A stretch of 64,000 nt of DNA from Xiphydria camelus (Eukaryota; Arthropoda; Insecta; Hymenoptera; Xiphydriidae): contig OY783195.1 of assembly GCA_963678675.1 (NCBI GenBank), positions 754,001-818,000 on the forward strand, written 5' to 3'. A program made the translations under genes and the position numbers. The notes beneath the pieces were generated by a model, which saw only the letters and a program-made list of their open reading frames with translations, was not told the DNA's origin and did not search any database. Positions 26,701 through 38,600 of this stretch are shown one piece after another; within the stretch, counting starts at the first letter, position 1; each line of letters begins with the position of its first letter.

Positions 26701-29700
26701 TGGGTATGTCGGAATTATCGATTTGCTTCTCAGACTTGTCACCGCCTTTCCCTCGATTGCTATCATTGCTGTCGCTGTCCACCATGGAGAACGGATCGTA
26801 TTTATCATCATTCTTCGAAGGTTCGTCCTTCGGGGTATCATCGATAATCAGGTCTTGATCGCTATCGTTATCTTTATCACTTTTAGAATTCTCTTCGAAG
26901 TCTAACAGGCCGGATGGTGGTTCCGGAGGCGGCAGTAGTGCAGTGGTACTATCGGAGGGATTTTCATCGTGAACGTCCCCATCAGGTTTGACCGGTGTTT
27001 CAATGTCACAATATATATCGCAATCTTCATCGGGTTCCTGTTGATTGGTCGATGAATTAATAGAATCAGCTGGCATCTGCGCGTTAAAGGCGGCGTTTCT
27101 TTGATCGTCACGATGGAAGTTGATGGGAAAGTCCTCGTGGAAGTTCATCGATACATTGCCCTGCAGAAGGGGTGGCGGAGGTCTCATTCCTAGGGGACCG
27201 TGTCCCGGGGGACCGGACGGAGGCATTCCTAGGGGCTGTATCATTGGCGGTCCACCCATAGGGCCTCTAGGTCTTGGAAAATGATCCGCGAAAGGAAACG
27301 GTGGTCTATCTCCCATTGGCAGTCGTGGCCTCTCATTTCGAAACTGTTGCGGATTTCGATTTCTAAAGGGTAGATTACCGCCGAAACCTGGTGGTCCACG
27401 GTGGTCGAAGTTAACATTATAATTGACCGGTGGACCAAAGCCGCCACCGCCAAAGTTATCCCTCATTCCTGGTCCGCCAAAACTGTGCCGTCCACCGCCC
27501 CCGTAGGAGTCCCTACCGTAGCCTTGAGCTCCACCACCACCACCACCACCACCACTGTGACGACCGTTATCCCTATAGCCGCCTCTGAAATTTCCTCTGT
27601 TCCCACCACCGCGAGGATTGTTGTACATCGGTGCCTGCGTTATATTATTCTGATTGATGCTCGTTAGATCTAAGGGAGTTTCTGCACTTGGTACGACCTC
27701 CTCCTTTCGTTCGACGGTCTTCCGTTCCTTCTTCTTCACAGGACTCTCGTTATTGTTCACGCTATGTTTGTTCTCCTCGTTATTATTCATCAATAGTGTG
27801 CCATCGGCTTTCAGAGTCAGTTCACTCTTCTTCTTAGAGTGCCACAGCTCTTGACTACTTATGATACTGCCAACCAAATCAATTATGCTCGGTTGTTCTA
27901 CCGCAGTTGGATTGGCGATACCTTTGAGCGCGATTCGCCTTCTAGTTGCCGAAATTGCCAAACGTGGTTGTCTACTAACCATCGGGCCATTTCCAGCATC
28001 GCTATTGAATTCATCGTCAGACCTATTTAGGAAACAAATTGTTTTCATGCCACCGAGATGCATCTAATATCGTAACTAGTTGCATCTTAGAGTACACTTC
28101 CACGCGCGAGCAGGTATAGCACTTTTTCTATCATTTCGAATAACGAGATCAATGACCTTTTCCACGAAAAAAGAAATAGGGCAAATACCTGCAAACGGGT
28201 GAAGGCAAATATTGAAATAATATCTAAAGAAAAGGAAAACAGAGAGCAGAGAAACTCTGCTTTAATATCATGTCAATTTTCGTATGTAAAACCAGAACAA
28301 TGTGTATTGTGCGCATTTAAGGTAGGTATATATCGAATATAAATCTACTCAAATCGTCTGATGACGAGTGTGTGCCATACCATGGGAATGACATTGTAAG
28401 TTCGTTATACTAAACACAATGATTAGCCACCTGTCTCAATAATATACAGTAGACAATATAATAGAAACTAATGCCTGAAAAATTTGAATAACTTATCTTT
28501 AAAAGTTGCATGCACAGTTGTATGAAATGCACAAACATACATTCGGTAATCGAATGCCAAAAACTGGAATAAAATGTAAAATTATAGACATTTTCCTCGT
28601 ACATCAAATGTTTTCTTCGAGTCTTTATTGTAGTTTCTCTCGAAATTCCAAACATCATGGTGAATGTACGTTTGTAGCATTATACCTTGGATTCGGAGGA
28701 TTTGATACTTTGAGACAAGCCCCAGGACAAAAATCAAAGTCTAGTTATTTCTTATCAAAGTAGTACTATTCTCAATTTTATACTATTGTTACTATTAATT
28801 TGACAAACTTATATCTCTGTATCCAAGTTCATACAAAATCAAACATCGATTCACATACAAAATGATTGGCACGCCTGATTCTCCCAAATGCAATTGCATA
28901 TGCTAACTTGCGTTCTTGAATTCTTTTGGAACGGATAATCTGATAACTAGCAATTGCACACACATAATATGTTAAATAACTGTATTCTTTTCTATTCGAG
29001 AATGATACACCAAGTTTCTCAAATATTTATGGGGAAAATTTCGTTTATCCAAATCTATTTCGTGTTTAAATTAAATTTCTTCCGAATGAATTGATTGGGG
29101 ACGGAGGGGGAGGGAGTTTTGTATTGGGAAAATGAAAAGTAATATTCCCTAACATTTTCATGATCCATACAATTTCCTAATCATTTGAGGTTTTTTACCA
29201 TTTTCCAAACACTGTAAACCGTGCGTCCACCCGTATAGACAGAGTGCGCGGAATAAAACTACCGAGTCTTTCGACAAAAGTGCCTACAACACAAACGCGT
29301 CTACAAAAAATAAAGAGCATGTTTTTCGATTAATCATGGTCTACAAGATAAACATTATCTTCCCGAAAAGTATAAATCTAACCAGACGCATGCCAGTAAG
29401 GGACGTTTCTTGCAAGTGAATCGATCACAATAATCAGAGTCAAGAAATCAGTAAGACAATCAAATTTCACTCACCCAGGTGGGCTGTAGTCCAAGCCAAG
29501 GTTGCCTCCGAATAAACTGACTTGAGAAATCCCGGAGAGGAATCTTGCATTGACGAGAGCTGATCGATCGGGTATCGGTTGACGATTCTTCATTGTAGGC
29601 ACTAGCACCGGAACGTCACGGATCGGTTTGTGCATGCCCAGAGTCTTCGCTAAACGCCTCTTCACAGTTTGATGATTGACTGATTGTGATGAGACAGTGC

Positions 29701-32700
29701 GGGCCCGCCGTTTCAACTTTTTTTTCTGTAACAAGGAGAACGTACCATCGAGTTATCCTCAAGCGATCACCGAGAGTAACATGAGAATTTATCGGTAGTT
29801 TAACACATTAACTGCACCCCCGATAATCTAGCGCACTAGTGATAGACGCATATGCCGCCCAGAGCCGACATGCGCACTGAACGTGTTAAAAAGAAAGGCA
29901 GTACTTTCGTATCAAGCTATCTCAACCCTTTGCACTCGAGGGCTCCGGAGCGGAGCCGTTTCAGTGAAATAAACACAATAAAAAAAAACTGAGTGCAAAG
30001 GGTTAATAACGTTTAATTATTTCACACTTTATTAAAGACCGCTGAGCAGATTCATAATTTTCCACTTGTCTGAAGCGTTCGCACTCTTCCATTTCTTTCC
30101 CTATCAGGTAAACTCGAACTTCCGATTCTATTGTGCATACTGCCTACCACAAGATTCGATTGTAATTGGGACTTGTGCCTCATTGTAGAAAATTCCACGT
30201 CTCTTCTAGTATCGTATATTTAATTCATTAAGGAACGAAGTTGATATGCAGAAGCTCAACAATTCTAACATATTCGGTAGACACGCGGATATATTGCGCA
30301 GTAATTGGCGTTGAGAATCAAGCATGATCACAGAAAAGAAAAGCCAAATGCATCTAGTGAGAAATTTTTTTATTCGCATAAAGGGGAACTGGGGGAAGTG
30401 TACATTTAAAAAAGACGTTACAAGCATGGAGCATCTTGATAATTAGAAAATAAGTAAATGCGTTCGCAATTGACCGTCAAATTCTATACTAAGAAATAAA
30501 TATTAGCAGGATGTGTCTTTAAGCTATTTAACCCATTAACGCCTGAATTTTCACTGGTCATTGAAATATGTACTTAATTGAGTAGAGCCGGCGTTAATGG
30601 GTTAAATTCCAATTCTCTCACAGAGTTAATTTTCTTAAGTACCATTAAAAATTCGTAATTTCGAATAGCATTTGGCATTTTTTAGTGAGAAACATAAATG
30701 GATTAGATGCAGTTAGAGGGGAGATAATAAGATCGCATCAGTTTCACGCGGTTATGCTATACAATTGAATATGCATAGTATGAATGTATGTATTGCATGA
30801 AACTAATTGACTTTACAGTCAACCCCCCCCCCCCCTCCTATTCTGTTCAAATTGACTAAAGGATGAAGGATACGCGATCTTTCGTTCCACATATACGTGA
30901 TATTCTTACACATACATCCTTTGGTCTATTCGAACACAGATTTAGTGTTTCCAATGATGGTGTGATGAAGTCAGTGGTAATGTACCTTGCGCCCGTTCAT
31001 TGTCTTCTTCCTCTTCTTCTTGCGCTTGCCTCTTGACGACGGTGCAACTTTGACGTAGGTGACGGTTTCCTCTTCCTCGCCGTCATCGTTAACTTCGGTA
31101 ATACGCACTTCGCGAACCAACGTACCGTTTCTCGAAGTTGTGGACTTTCGTTTCGTGGACTTCCGTTTCGTAGACTTGCGCTTAGTTACAACGGTGCGCG
31201 AGGTCGCTGCCGTTCCGTTACGACTACGACTACTGTCACGAGACCGACTGCGACTATTTTCACCGATCGAATCTATACCGGACGAAGTTGACGGTTGTTC
31301 GGGATCGAAAGTTACTTCGCGAGCACGAATACGGTCGCGGTCGGCGCGGATATTGGCACGAACGCGTTCAGTTTGCCGAGTGCGCGGAATAACTCGAGGA
31401 GTCGAAGGTGAACCACTTTCTTGCGGGCGACCGGTTCGCGTACGTCCATACGACACACCGAGACGACGAGCTTCCTCCATGAGATCCGGAACTTCGTTCA
31501 AGTCGATGTCCACCTGAAATGAGAATTGCACCATCTTTGCACACCAACCTGACATTCATTTTGTGGATTGCTCAGCCTAACCCGAACTTGATTAAAAGTC
31601 GTTGAAAATATTGTATGGCGCGACATGAAATGATTATCCTCTCTTACCACTTCCGCGTCGTTTTGACTGTTCTGAGAGCATTCCGGGCAGTACCACTCGT
31701 CCATGGGAACTTGACCTATAGGAGGAGTCAGGCATTCCAAATGGTACCCCAAATCGCAACCATCGCACAAGAGCATCCTATCTTCGCGGTCGCATTGTTG
31801 ACACACTTCGCAATAGGTAGGATCTTCCTGTATATGCTCGTCCGTTTGCGGTTTGACTTCGACGGGTAGATGCTTCAATATCTAAACATAGAACCGATAT
31901 TTTGTCTTAGAATGAAACCATGTTATACAGTAGACGGCTGTACGGATGTGTCAGTGATTCAAAAACAGTTGATAAGCACCTTTCCGCCGATTTTATTCCG
32001 CATGTGAATGACTGTAAATTCTTGGCGATCTACTGGACAGGTGTTGATGTTCTTGCTCCATTCTATCAAACAGTCCAGGCAGAAACAGTGATCGCAAACT
32101 GCTGGAGTTGCGACTTTCTGTTTCTTAAAAGATAACAGGCAGATTGGACATTTTTCTGCTTGACCATCGCTAGTATCCGATTCGAAACCGGCCGTCGACG
32201 TTGTAGCCGACGGTTCTTTCTTCTTACTCGGCGAATGCGTTTTGGAGTTCATTTTACGCGTCACAGGCTCATCTTCCAATTCATCACTGCTGTTCCAATC
32301 CGACTGCCATTCCGAACTGTCACTTTGATCTGAAACAGGAGAAAAGTTATAGTTGTAGCAGTTTTTAAGACTAGCATAATTAAGAATAATTTAGGGTTAT
32401 CGATATCTTGATAATTGAGAAAGCATGTGTATATGAGAATAGTACAGACCTAAGCATACTCTTCCATCTATTTCGGTAGTACTGTCGTCATAACTGGTAC
32501 CGTCTTCGCTGACAAGCCGCTATGAAAAAGATAATATTACTTCATTAAAGTCATTATCGGTGGGGACATAGTTATTGTAATTTATTCATAATGACTATCG
32601 CAACTTACATATTTTCGCCTGCCAACTACTGGTCTGGGAACGTCACTGTCGTCCTCGCTACTTTCAGCTTCGCTGATGACTCTCTGAAAGTCAGGAGCAA

Positions 32701-32925
32701 TTGCAGAATGATAGACGAGGAAGGAATAAGTCAGTATATTGTAATCTTTTAAAAGAATTAGCTGATCTCTAAGGTACTGATCAAGAAGAGGGAGCTGAAA
32801 CTTACATGGACATTTCTCTTGCGGCGGGTTCGTATTATAACAGACTCTTCACTACTATCACTGTCGGATATAACGATTCGCCGACGTTTGGAAGGTGGTG
32901 GAACCTGTTCGCCGTCACTCGACAT
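20763..32925 (-). CDS. PHRF1: PHD and RING finger domain-containing protein 1
   Basis: Twelve exons on the minus strand (32806-32925, 32609-32683, 32450-32519, 31980-32329, 31648-31881, 30986-31513, 29475-29725, 22337-28022, 21578-22016, 21298-21395, 20997-21125, 20763-20906) give 2707 aa. A RING finger begins at residue 149 (CPICLLSF...[13 protein letters not shown]...CPVDR), and a PHD finger at 229 (CEVCQQC...[16 protein letters not shown]...WYCPEC). A Gly/Pro-rich part, long acidic and Lys/Glu-rich tracts, an Arg-Ser dipeptide region at roughly residues 1700-1950, poly-Glu and poly-Gln follow. The conserved C-terminal block ([16 protein letters not shown], then [19 protein letters not shown]) is the PHRF1 hallmark that resembles RNA polymerase II CTD-interacting modules. 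PHRF1 is a nuclear E3 ubiquitin ligase that reads histone H3 methylation and acts in DNA repair and TGF-beta signalling in mammals. Exon 8, at 5.7 kb, is exceptionally large. Confidence 0.92.
29804..29885. mobile_element. TTAA-flanked mini inverted-repeat element A (piggyBac type)
   Basis: TTAA at 29800-29803 and 29886-29889 bracket an 82-bp segment. Its ends, CACATTAACTGCAC and (reverse complement of the right end) CACGTTCAGTGCGC, match at 10 of 14 positions. It lies in a PHRF1 intron next to two similar elements. It is more decayed than elements B and C, so the call is tentative. Confidence 0.45.
29926..30002. mobile_element. TTAA-flanked mini inverted-repeat element B (piggyBac type)
   Basis: The 77-bp segment has perfect 12-bp terminal inverted repeats, CCCTTTGCACTC and GAGTGCAAAGGG. 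The right flank is TTAA (30003-30006) and the left flank TCAA, one base from TTAA. Ends starting with CCC and a TTAA target are diagnostic of piggyBac-type elements. A small inner palindrome (GGCTCC...GGAGCC, 29941-29957) is present. It is non-coding and intronic in PHRF1. Confidence 0.65.
30532..30601. mobile_element. TTAA-flanked mini inverted-repeat element C (piggyBac type)
   Basis: The 70-bp segment has perfect terminal inverted repeats, CCCATTAACGCC and GGCGTTAATGGG, bracketed by TTAA at 30528-30531 and 30602-30605. Including flanks, 18 bp are perfectly inverted. It is intronic in PHRF1, non-autonomous, and the best preserved of the three. Confidence 0.7.
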
Positions 32926-34115
32926 CTCCGTTTTTAGAATGATTTCACTCCCCTTGCATTCGCCTCAATTTCAACTGCACACACATTTTATTCAGTTGCA
33001 TTAAGCAAATTTATAAACACTCTTTTTCACAGAATTAATATTGTATGTAATCGAATTTATCAACGAGGCACGGAGCCTTTAAGAGTCTATAAGAGCGCGT
33101 GAGAGTATGTTCACTATGACGAGTCATTCTATAATTCTGTGCTCAATTACGAGGAGCCACAAAGACCATTGCCCTATTCAGATTTGTTAGGTCGTTTATA
33201 ACCATTTAATTGTCCAAGGCGTTAATTTGTACCATGCCAGATACAAATAAAAATGCGTGGAGGATTACTCGGGTTTAGAAGTCGCAGGTGCCGTGATAAC
33301 GAAGTTATATCAGTTGCGAATTTTATGTAGAATTTTCGGCTCGCCATCCATCAGTGTCTTTCGTACGTCTCGCATTGGGTTAAGTAATTAACGGCGTAAA
33401 GGACCGATTAAACGACTTCGAAAATGGAATAAGTCCAATGGTAAATGAAAGAACTTCATAGGATAATTCGGTACTACTTATTGTACGAAAAGATTGGACG
33501 GTTTGTTAATTTCTTCAATTTTGACTAAGTCAGTTTGCGTAAGAGCCATAAACACGAAACACACCGTCACATACATATCACCATTTACCAAGAAAACGCA
33601 CACTTTTCGATGGCATTGCGATAAGCCGTCTACCTTTTACGAACGAGTAATTATTCCTATGTATACCTATTGCATTTTATGTTTATTCTACGATGACAAA
33701 CTTTAGAAATATTGACAGCCAAACAGGTACGCTTCCCTAACGTAAGACTGCAGACATCTTGGTTTGCAACGCCGTTTCGACGTTGCGCTACTTCTTGTTT
33801 CAAGATGGCAGCAGAATACAAACCATCTGCCATTTAACACTACTTGAAACAAAATGCGTATCGAGAGCTATAAATTATTCAAAAATGAACGTATAATTTG
33901 TGCAAATCAATCTTCGGAGCTTCCTCTCTATCAGAGAAGATAAGCTGCAGAATATATTACGAGCAAGATGTTTTAGATCTACGAATAATTCACCTTCATT
34001 ATGGGTATCCCCATGACTTCGAAATACGGACGAAGCGGCCATCATGCCGTGGTGAATAGTTTGCGTTGGAACCGTACGGGCGTTGAAGTCTCTCGGTCAA
34101 GAAAAACCTGCCATC
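32926..34115. promoter_or_regulatory. Divergent intergenic region PHRF1 / RpS13
   Basis: This is 1.2 kb between the PHRF1 start (minus) and the RpS13 start (plus). No conserved gene is visible. Promoters and 5' leaders of both genes must lie here; both may have non-coding first exons, which I cannot place. A CAAGATGGCAGC word near 33803 is promoter-like, but this is weak evidence. Confidence 0.4.
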
Positions 34116-35301
34116 ATGGGTCGTATGCACGCTCCAGGGTAAGAAAATATGAGTTTTCTTATTTAAACCGAATAATCGTCGGGTGAGGAGCACGAAATTA
34201 ATTGCATTTAATTGCGGCCACAATTCATATGCCAGGTATAAGGCGGTGTATGGTGTGTGGATTGAGAATTTTGTACGCGAAGGCGGTCTCTTCGCCATGT
34301 GTCTTCCGTTCAATGGTATACCGATAAATTTTCGTTGACACGTGCTTATTTCTGTCGCAAGTAATATCGCCGCTTTTCTTTAGCTCTTAATCGCTGCGGC
34401 GAATCTATCTTACTCTTTGGAAATATGTTGTACGATACGCAGTCTATTGGCAACCAGTGTTTGACAGTCTTCGAATGCGTGCGAGATTCCTAACCAAAAA
34501 AAATGGTAGCTGCACATGTCTAAAAGTTATGCAGCTACCATCGATTTCGATGAAACGAAGTAACGCATTGTGATTTATCAAAGTACCTAACGACGAGAGA
34601 GTGTTTTGATTTTAGAAAGGGTATCTCCCAGTCGGCACTTCCGTACAGACGAAGCGTGCCAACCTGGCTAAAACTCACACCCGAGGATTGCAAGGAACTT
34701 ATCTTTAAACTAGCCAAAAAGGGCCACACTCCATCCCAAATTGGTACGACATTTTCTCGTTATAATTTATAACGTTACTTCATAGTAATTGCAAGCTACC
34801 AGCTGAGATTGGATCCTTTTTGATCCTATCTTTTCCTAAGATGCTTGCTAGAGTAAATCGAGACAATGGCTTTTGAGCTAATTTCGAGGATTTTCTCGAT
34901 TTTGCTGTAGGTAGTCAATGACAAGATGTTGTATATTAATTGTAATTAATTTTTTGACATTTTACAGTAACTCACAAAATATCATTTGTTCGATAGGTGT
35001 TGTTCTTCGTGACTCTCATGGAGTCGGACAAGTACGTTTTCGCACAGGAAACAAGATTCTGCGCATTGTAAAGAGCATGGGCCTGGCACCAGATCTACCA
35101 GAAGACTTGTACTACCTGATCAAGAAAGCTGTCGCCATTCGCAAGCATTTGGAACGCAATCGCAAGGACAAAGACAGCAAATTCCGTTTGATTTTAGTAG
35201 AATCCAGGATTCACAGACTGGCTCGTTACTATAAAACAAAGGGATCCCTGCCTCCCAATTGGAAATACGAGAGTTCAACTGCTAGTGCGCTTGTAGCCTG
35301 A
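34116..35301 (+). CDS. RpS13: Small ribosomal subunit protein uS15 (RpS13)
   Basis: Three exons (34116-34138, 34616-34743, 34997-35301) encode 151 aa, exactly the usual eukaryotic length. The start [20 protein letters not shown], the core [15 protein letters not shown] and the end [13 protein letters not shown] are near-identical to other animal S13 proteins. It is a structural component of the 40S ribosomal subunit. The first intron falls after the first seven codons, a common arrangement in ribosomal protein genes, and carries a 12-bp perfect hairpin (34503-34541). AATAAA at 35331 gives a very short 3' end, and the convergent FNBP4 gene stops 309 bp away. Confidence 0.98.
34503..34541. repeat. 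Perfect 12-bp hairpin in RpS13 intron 1
   Basis: ATGGTAGCTGCA (34503-34514) is followed after a 15-base spacer by its exact reverse complement, TGCAGCTACCAT (34530-34541). Ribosomal protein introns often host small nucleolar RNAs, but I find no convincing C and D boxes or H/ACA pattern around it. It could equally be a remnant of a small transposon. Confidence 0.6.
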
Positions 35302-35610
35302 ATCATATTATATTACCAACATTCTGTGTCAATAAATTGTCTTTATTGAATCTGCATTATTCTATTATGTACACGCTTTGCATGATGTCCCAGAGAAAAT
35401 CAGAAATGCAGGATTAGGAGGAGGATATGTGTTGAGTTAATTAAACTTCAAATCTATTATACGTATATAGAAAATTTTAATTAACCTAATTTTCTTTATA
35501 CTGCAACTATTTTGTATATCAAGCTCGTTGGCGTAATTACTCAAAGAGGAAAATATATGATGCATACAGCTATGTTATTTACAAATTACACGTGACATCA
35601 TTAATCTTAA
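35302..35610. other. Convergent 3' spacer RpS13 / FNBP4
   Basis: Both genes end here. The RpS13 AATAAA is at 35331. On the minus strand AATAAA (TTTATT at about 35343) could serve FNBP4. Nothing else is seen. Confidence 0.5.
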
Positions 35611-38600
35611 TTAATCTTCAAAATGCTGTTGCGCCTTCTGCCACTTGGCAACCATACTGGACATTTCCTTTTGCTTTTTACTAACGCCAAGTTTTATCTA
35701 AAAATACAAAACATAGGTACATGTTAAGAGTACATAGTATCTATTTTGTACATACACTTTGCCTCACCTTCTTCTTCTTCTTCTCTTTGGATATCGAGTC
35801 CGCCACGATTGTTTGTTCCTGTTCCGTCGCGATCTGTTGTTGCGGTGAAGGCAGCGAATCTATTTGCTCCTCCTGTTGCTCCGAGTCTAGCTCTGTATTT
35901 GATTTCTCTATCGACGCAATATCATTGTAGAAAGAGTTCAGAGCGGATCCCAACGACGAATCTTGACGCTGTGGTTGTTGCACCTTGACAGGTGGTTTTG
36001 CAATGACTTGACTGCCTGTATAAACTCGTGGGTAGTCGGCTATCATGAACTGAACGGTATCCTGTCCCGCGAGTCTATTAGCTGCCGCTATAATTGCTTG
36101 CTGCTAAATTAAAACGGGGATCATTGTATATTTCATTTGTGAAAAGATATACATAGAAGATGCGCGGTTTTGTATTGCACTTACAGTGTGCAAGTGTTGA
36201 TGATACGCGGGATAATGCATAAGTTGCCCTTGTATTAAAGCGGCATGGTGATCTATAATAGATACTGCCGAATCCGCTAAGGTGGCTGCGTAAATGGGGT
36301 TGGTCTGATGTGACGAAGTTGCTGCATATAATACGCTGGGATCGATCGCGGATGGGGCTATCGGGTAAGGCATATCCGGTGGATCTACACCCGGCGGTAG
36401 CGGTTCACTGTTCGGAGGATTTGGAACCAGAGGAGGTTGCGGGGGCAACGGTGGTTGTGCCGGTTTAGGGGGTGAAGGAGGCAAGGGAGGATTAACCGAG
36501 TTCTCTACTTGGGACGTAGGCTTTGTCTCTGCGAGAAAGAAACGATCGTCGTCTTTTAGCAAACAATAATGTAAACTTGATATCCAGCTTTTTTTCTGTG
36601 CATTTTTTTTACAGCCTTCTCGTAAAATTCACGAGAAAAAGACAATATTACCTTTCCTCTCCATTTTTTCTCTTTTACGCTCGGAGTGCATCTCCTTGGA
36701 ACTAGTGGTCCGTTTTTTCCCTTTCTTCAAATCTTCAGCAAATATTCGCGGAGGAGGCGGAGGACTCGGATTGGAAATTTGTGGTGGAGGAGGAACTTTC
36801 AATTCCTTGGAGTCTTGTTCCGCATTTTCTACGTATTGTTCAGTCGATGGAATCCGCGCGGCAACTGGTTCCTCCTTGGAAGCTTGTTCTTCTACTTCTG
36901 CTTGTTCTAGAAACAGATTGAATTCGATTAATTTTATACGTATATATCGCGTATATTCGTTTCTGCGGACGACGCGACTCACCTATAAGGAAAGACTCCT
37001 CGAGATCTGGCGGAGGAGGTGTCGTGCACAGATCCATCTCTTCGGTCCCACCGATAACGTCGACTTCCGGATAAGTCCACTGAGCCGCCCCACTAGTTGC
37101 ATTCCGATAATAGTACCGTTTATGAGATCTACAGAAACACCCCACCCGCCCCGAAAAAGAAAGAAAACATGAAAGCGTTGAGCAGAATATGACATTTTTA
37201 TATAGGCTGGCACAGTTTGTATCGTACCAATGTCTTTTTGAAAATAGTGAACATAATCCATTGATACCCCTACCTGCGTTGCACTTTGTCGCGAAACATG
37301 GGAAGATCCATCTATTAAAGCCTACTTTTTATTGCAACAAAAAAAGGCCGTCTATATATCCGTTAATAAAGCGTCAATGTGACGCCTTTGTTACATATCG
37401 AATGGATGCATTCTACCCGTGCCATACATAATAGATGCATAGAAAGATATTAGTTATTTGTATAGCGACGTTATGTATTGTTAACGAGTGAAGCCTCTTT
37501 CATTTTTCATTCATAGCTCCATGATATGCAATAAAGAATTGCGTGCCACATTGCGCAACGAGTATACGTATCTCCACAGAAACAGTGATGTGGAAAATGA
37601 AACATCAACGGCAACGCATTTCGGATTTAATAGAGGATAAGAGTGGTCCCTGCTGATCAGCGATTCAAAATTGTTCTGCATGCACTGAATTAATATTGAA
37701 GATAGTACAGGAGAAAATGTTCGATAAGTATTCATTATATTAGAGTATCATCCTATTAGGCTTATTAAAATACACGAAATAAGCCTCATCGATACCGTAA
37801 CAAATGATTGCTCCTATATTTAATTCAGTGCACATATTTCAGGAAAACCGTTAATCATTCTTTTGTCTCGCTAATTATAAAATGAAGAAAAATATCCTTT
37901 TTGATGTCCCAGTATCGTCCACAGAAATCACGTTCGCTTCTTGACGACCTACAACAGCAAGATAAAGCATAAATCACGAAAATTACAAACGTTAAGTCTT
38001 AATCGCCATGATACAAACCTTGTAGTTATATTATCGAAAATAACTTATTACTAGTACTACTTTTAGTGGTTTTTTGAGTAGCAGTAACGGTAACAGCAGT
38101 ATTGGTTTCTCAGAGGAAAATGAATATAGCTTAATTGTGTGTTTTTTATATTATTGAATTCCCATTTTCTGAGAAACTTGGGAAACGTATTGTTGTCTAA
38201 GAGTATTTCTCTGTCGTATTTACGATATATCCATAAAAATGCTCTATAAAGTTATGTTGAAACCTTTGTTAAAGTACTTGCTACTTTTCGCTGGAATATA
38301 CACCAGGGTAATATAAAATAAATAATCTTACTTACTTTCGTTACGGAATGTCTCCATGTGAAACTTCATTATAGTACGGTCAAATAGAGTATAACGACAA
38401 TAGCAACGACTTCATTTCAGATCAGATGGTATGGAGTTCGTGAGTATGCGAATTATTATATTACCTAATAGGCCTTTCACGTGATGCATTGCATTTAATG
38501 CCAATAAAAGTTGAATTTAGAAAGGAGCGACGACTTATTCTTAAATAAGCAACCCCCTTAGGAGAGGCTCTTAGTGGTACATACTGTGATGCAGAGAATT

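Noticed and set aside
22360..27667. Many long plus-strand frames opposite the PHRF1 giant exon
   Set aside because: Their leucine, phenylalanine and serine runs are the antisense of the Lys/Glu/Arg-Ser codons of PHRF1; none has a domain of its own.
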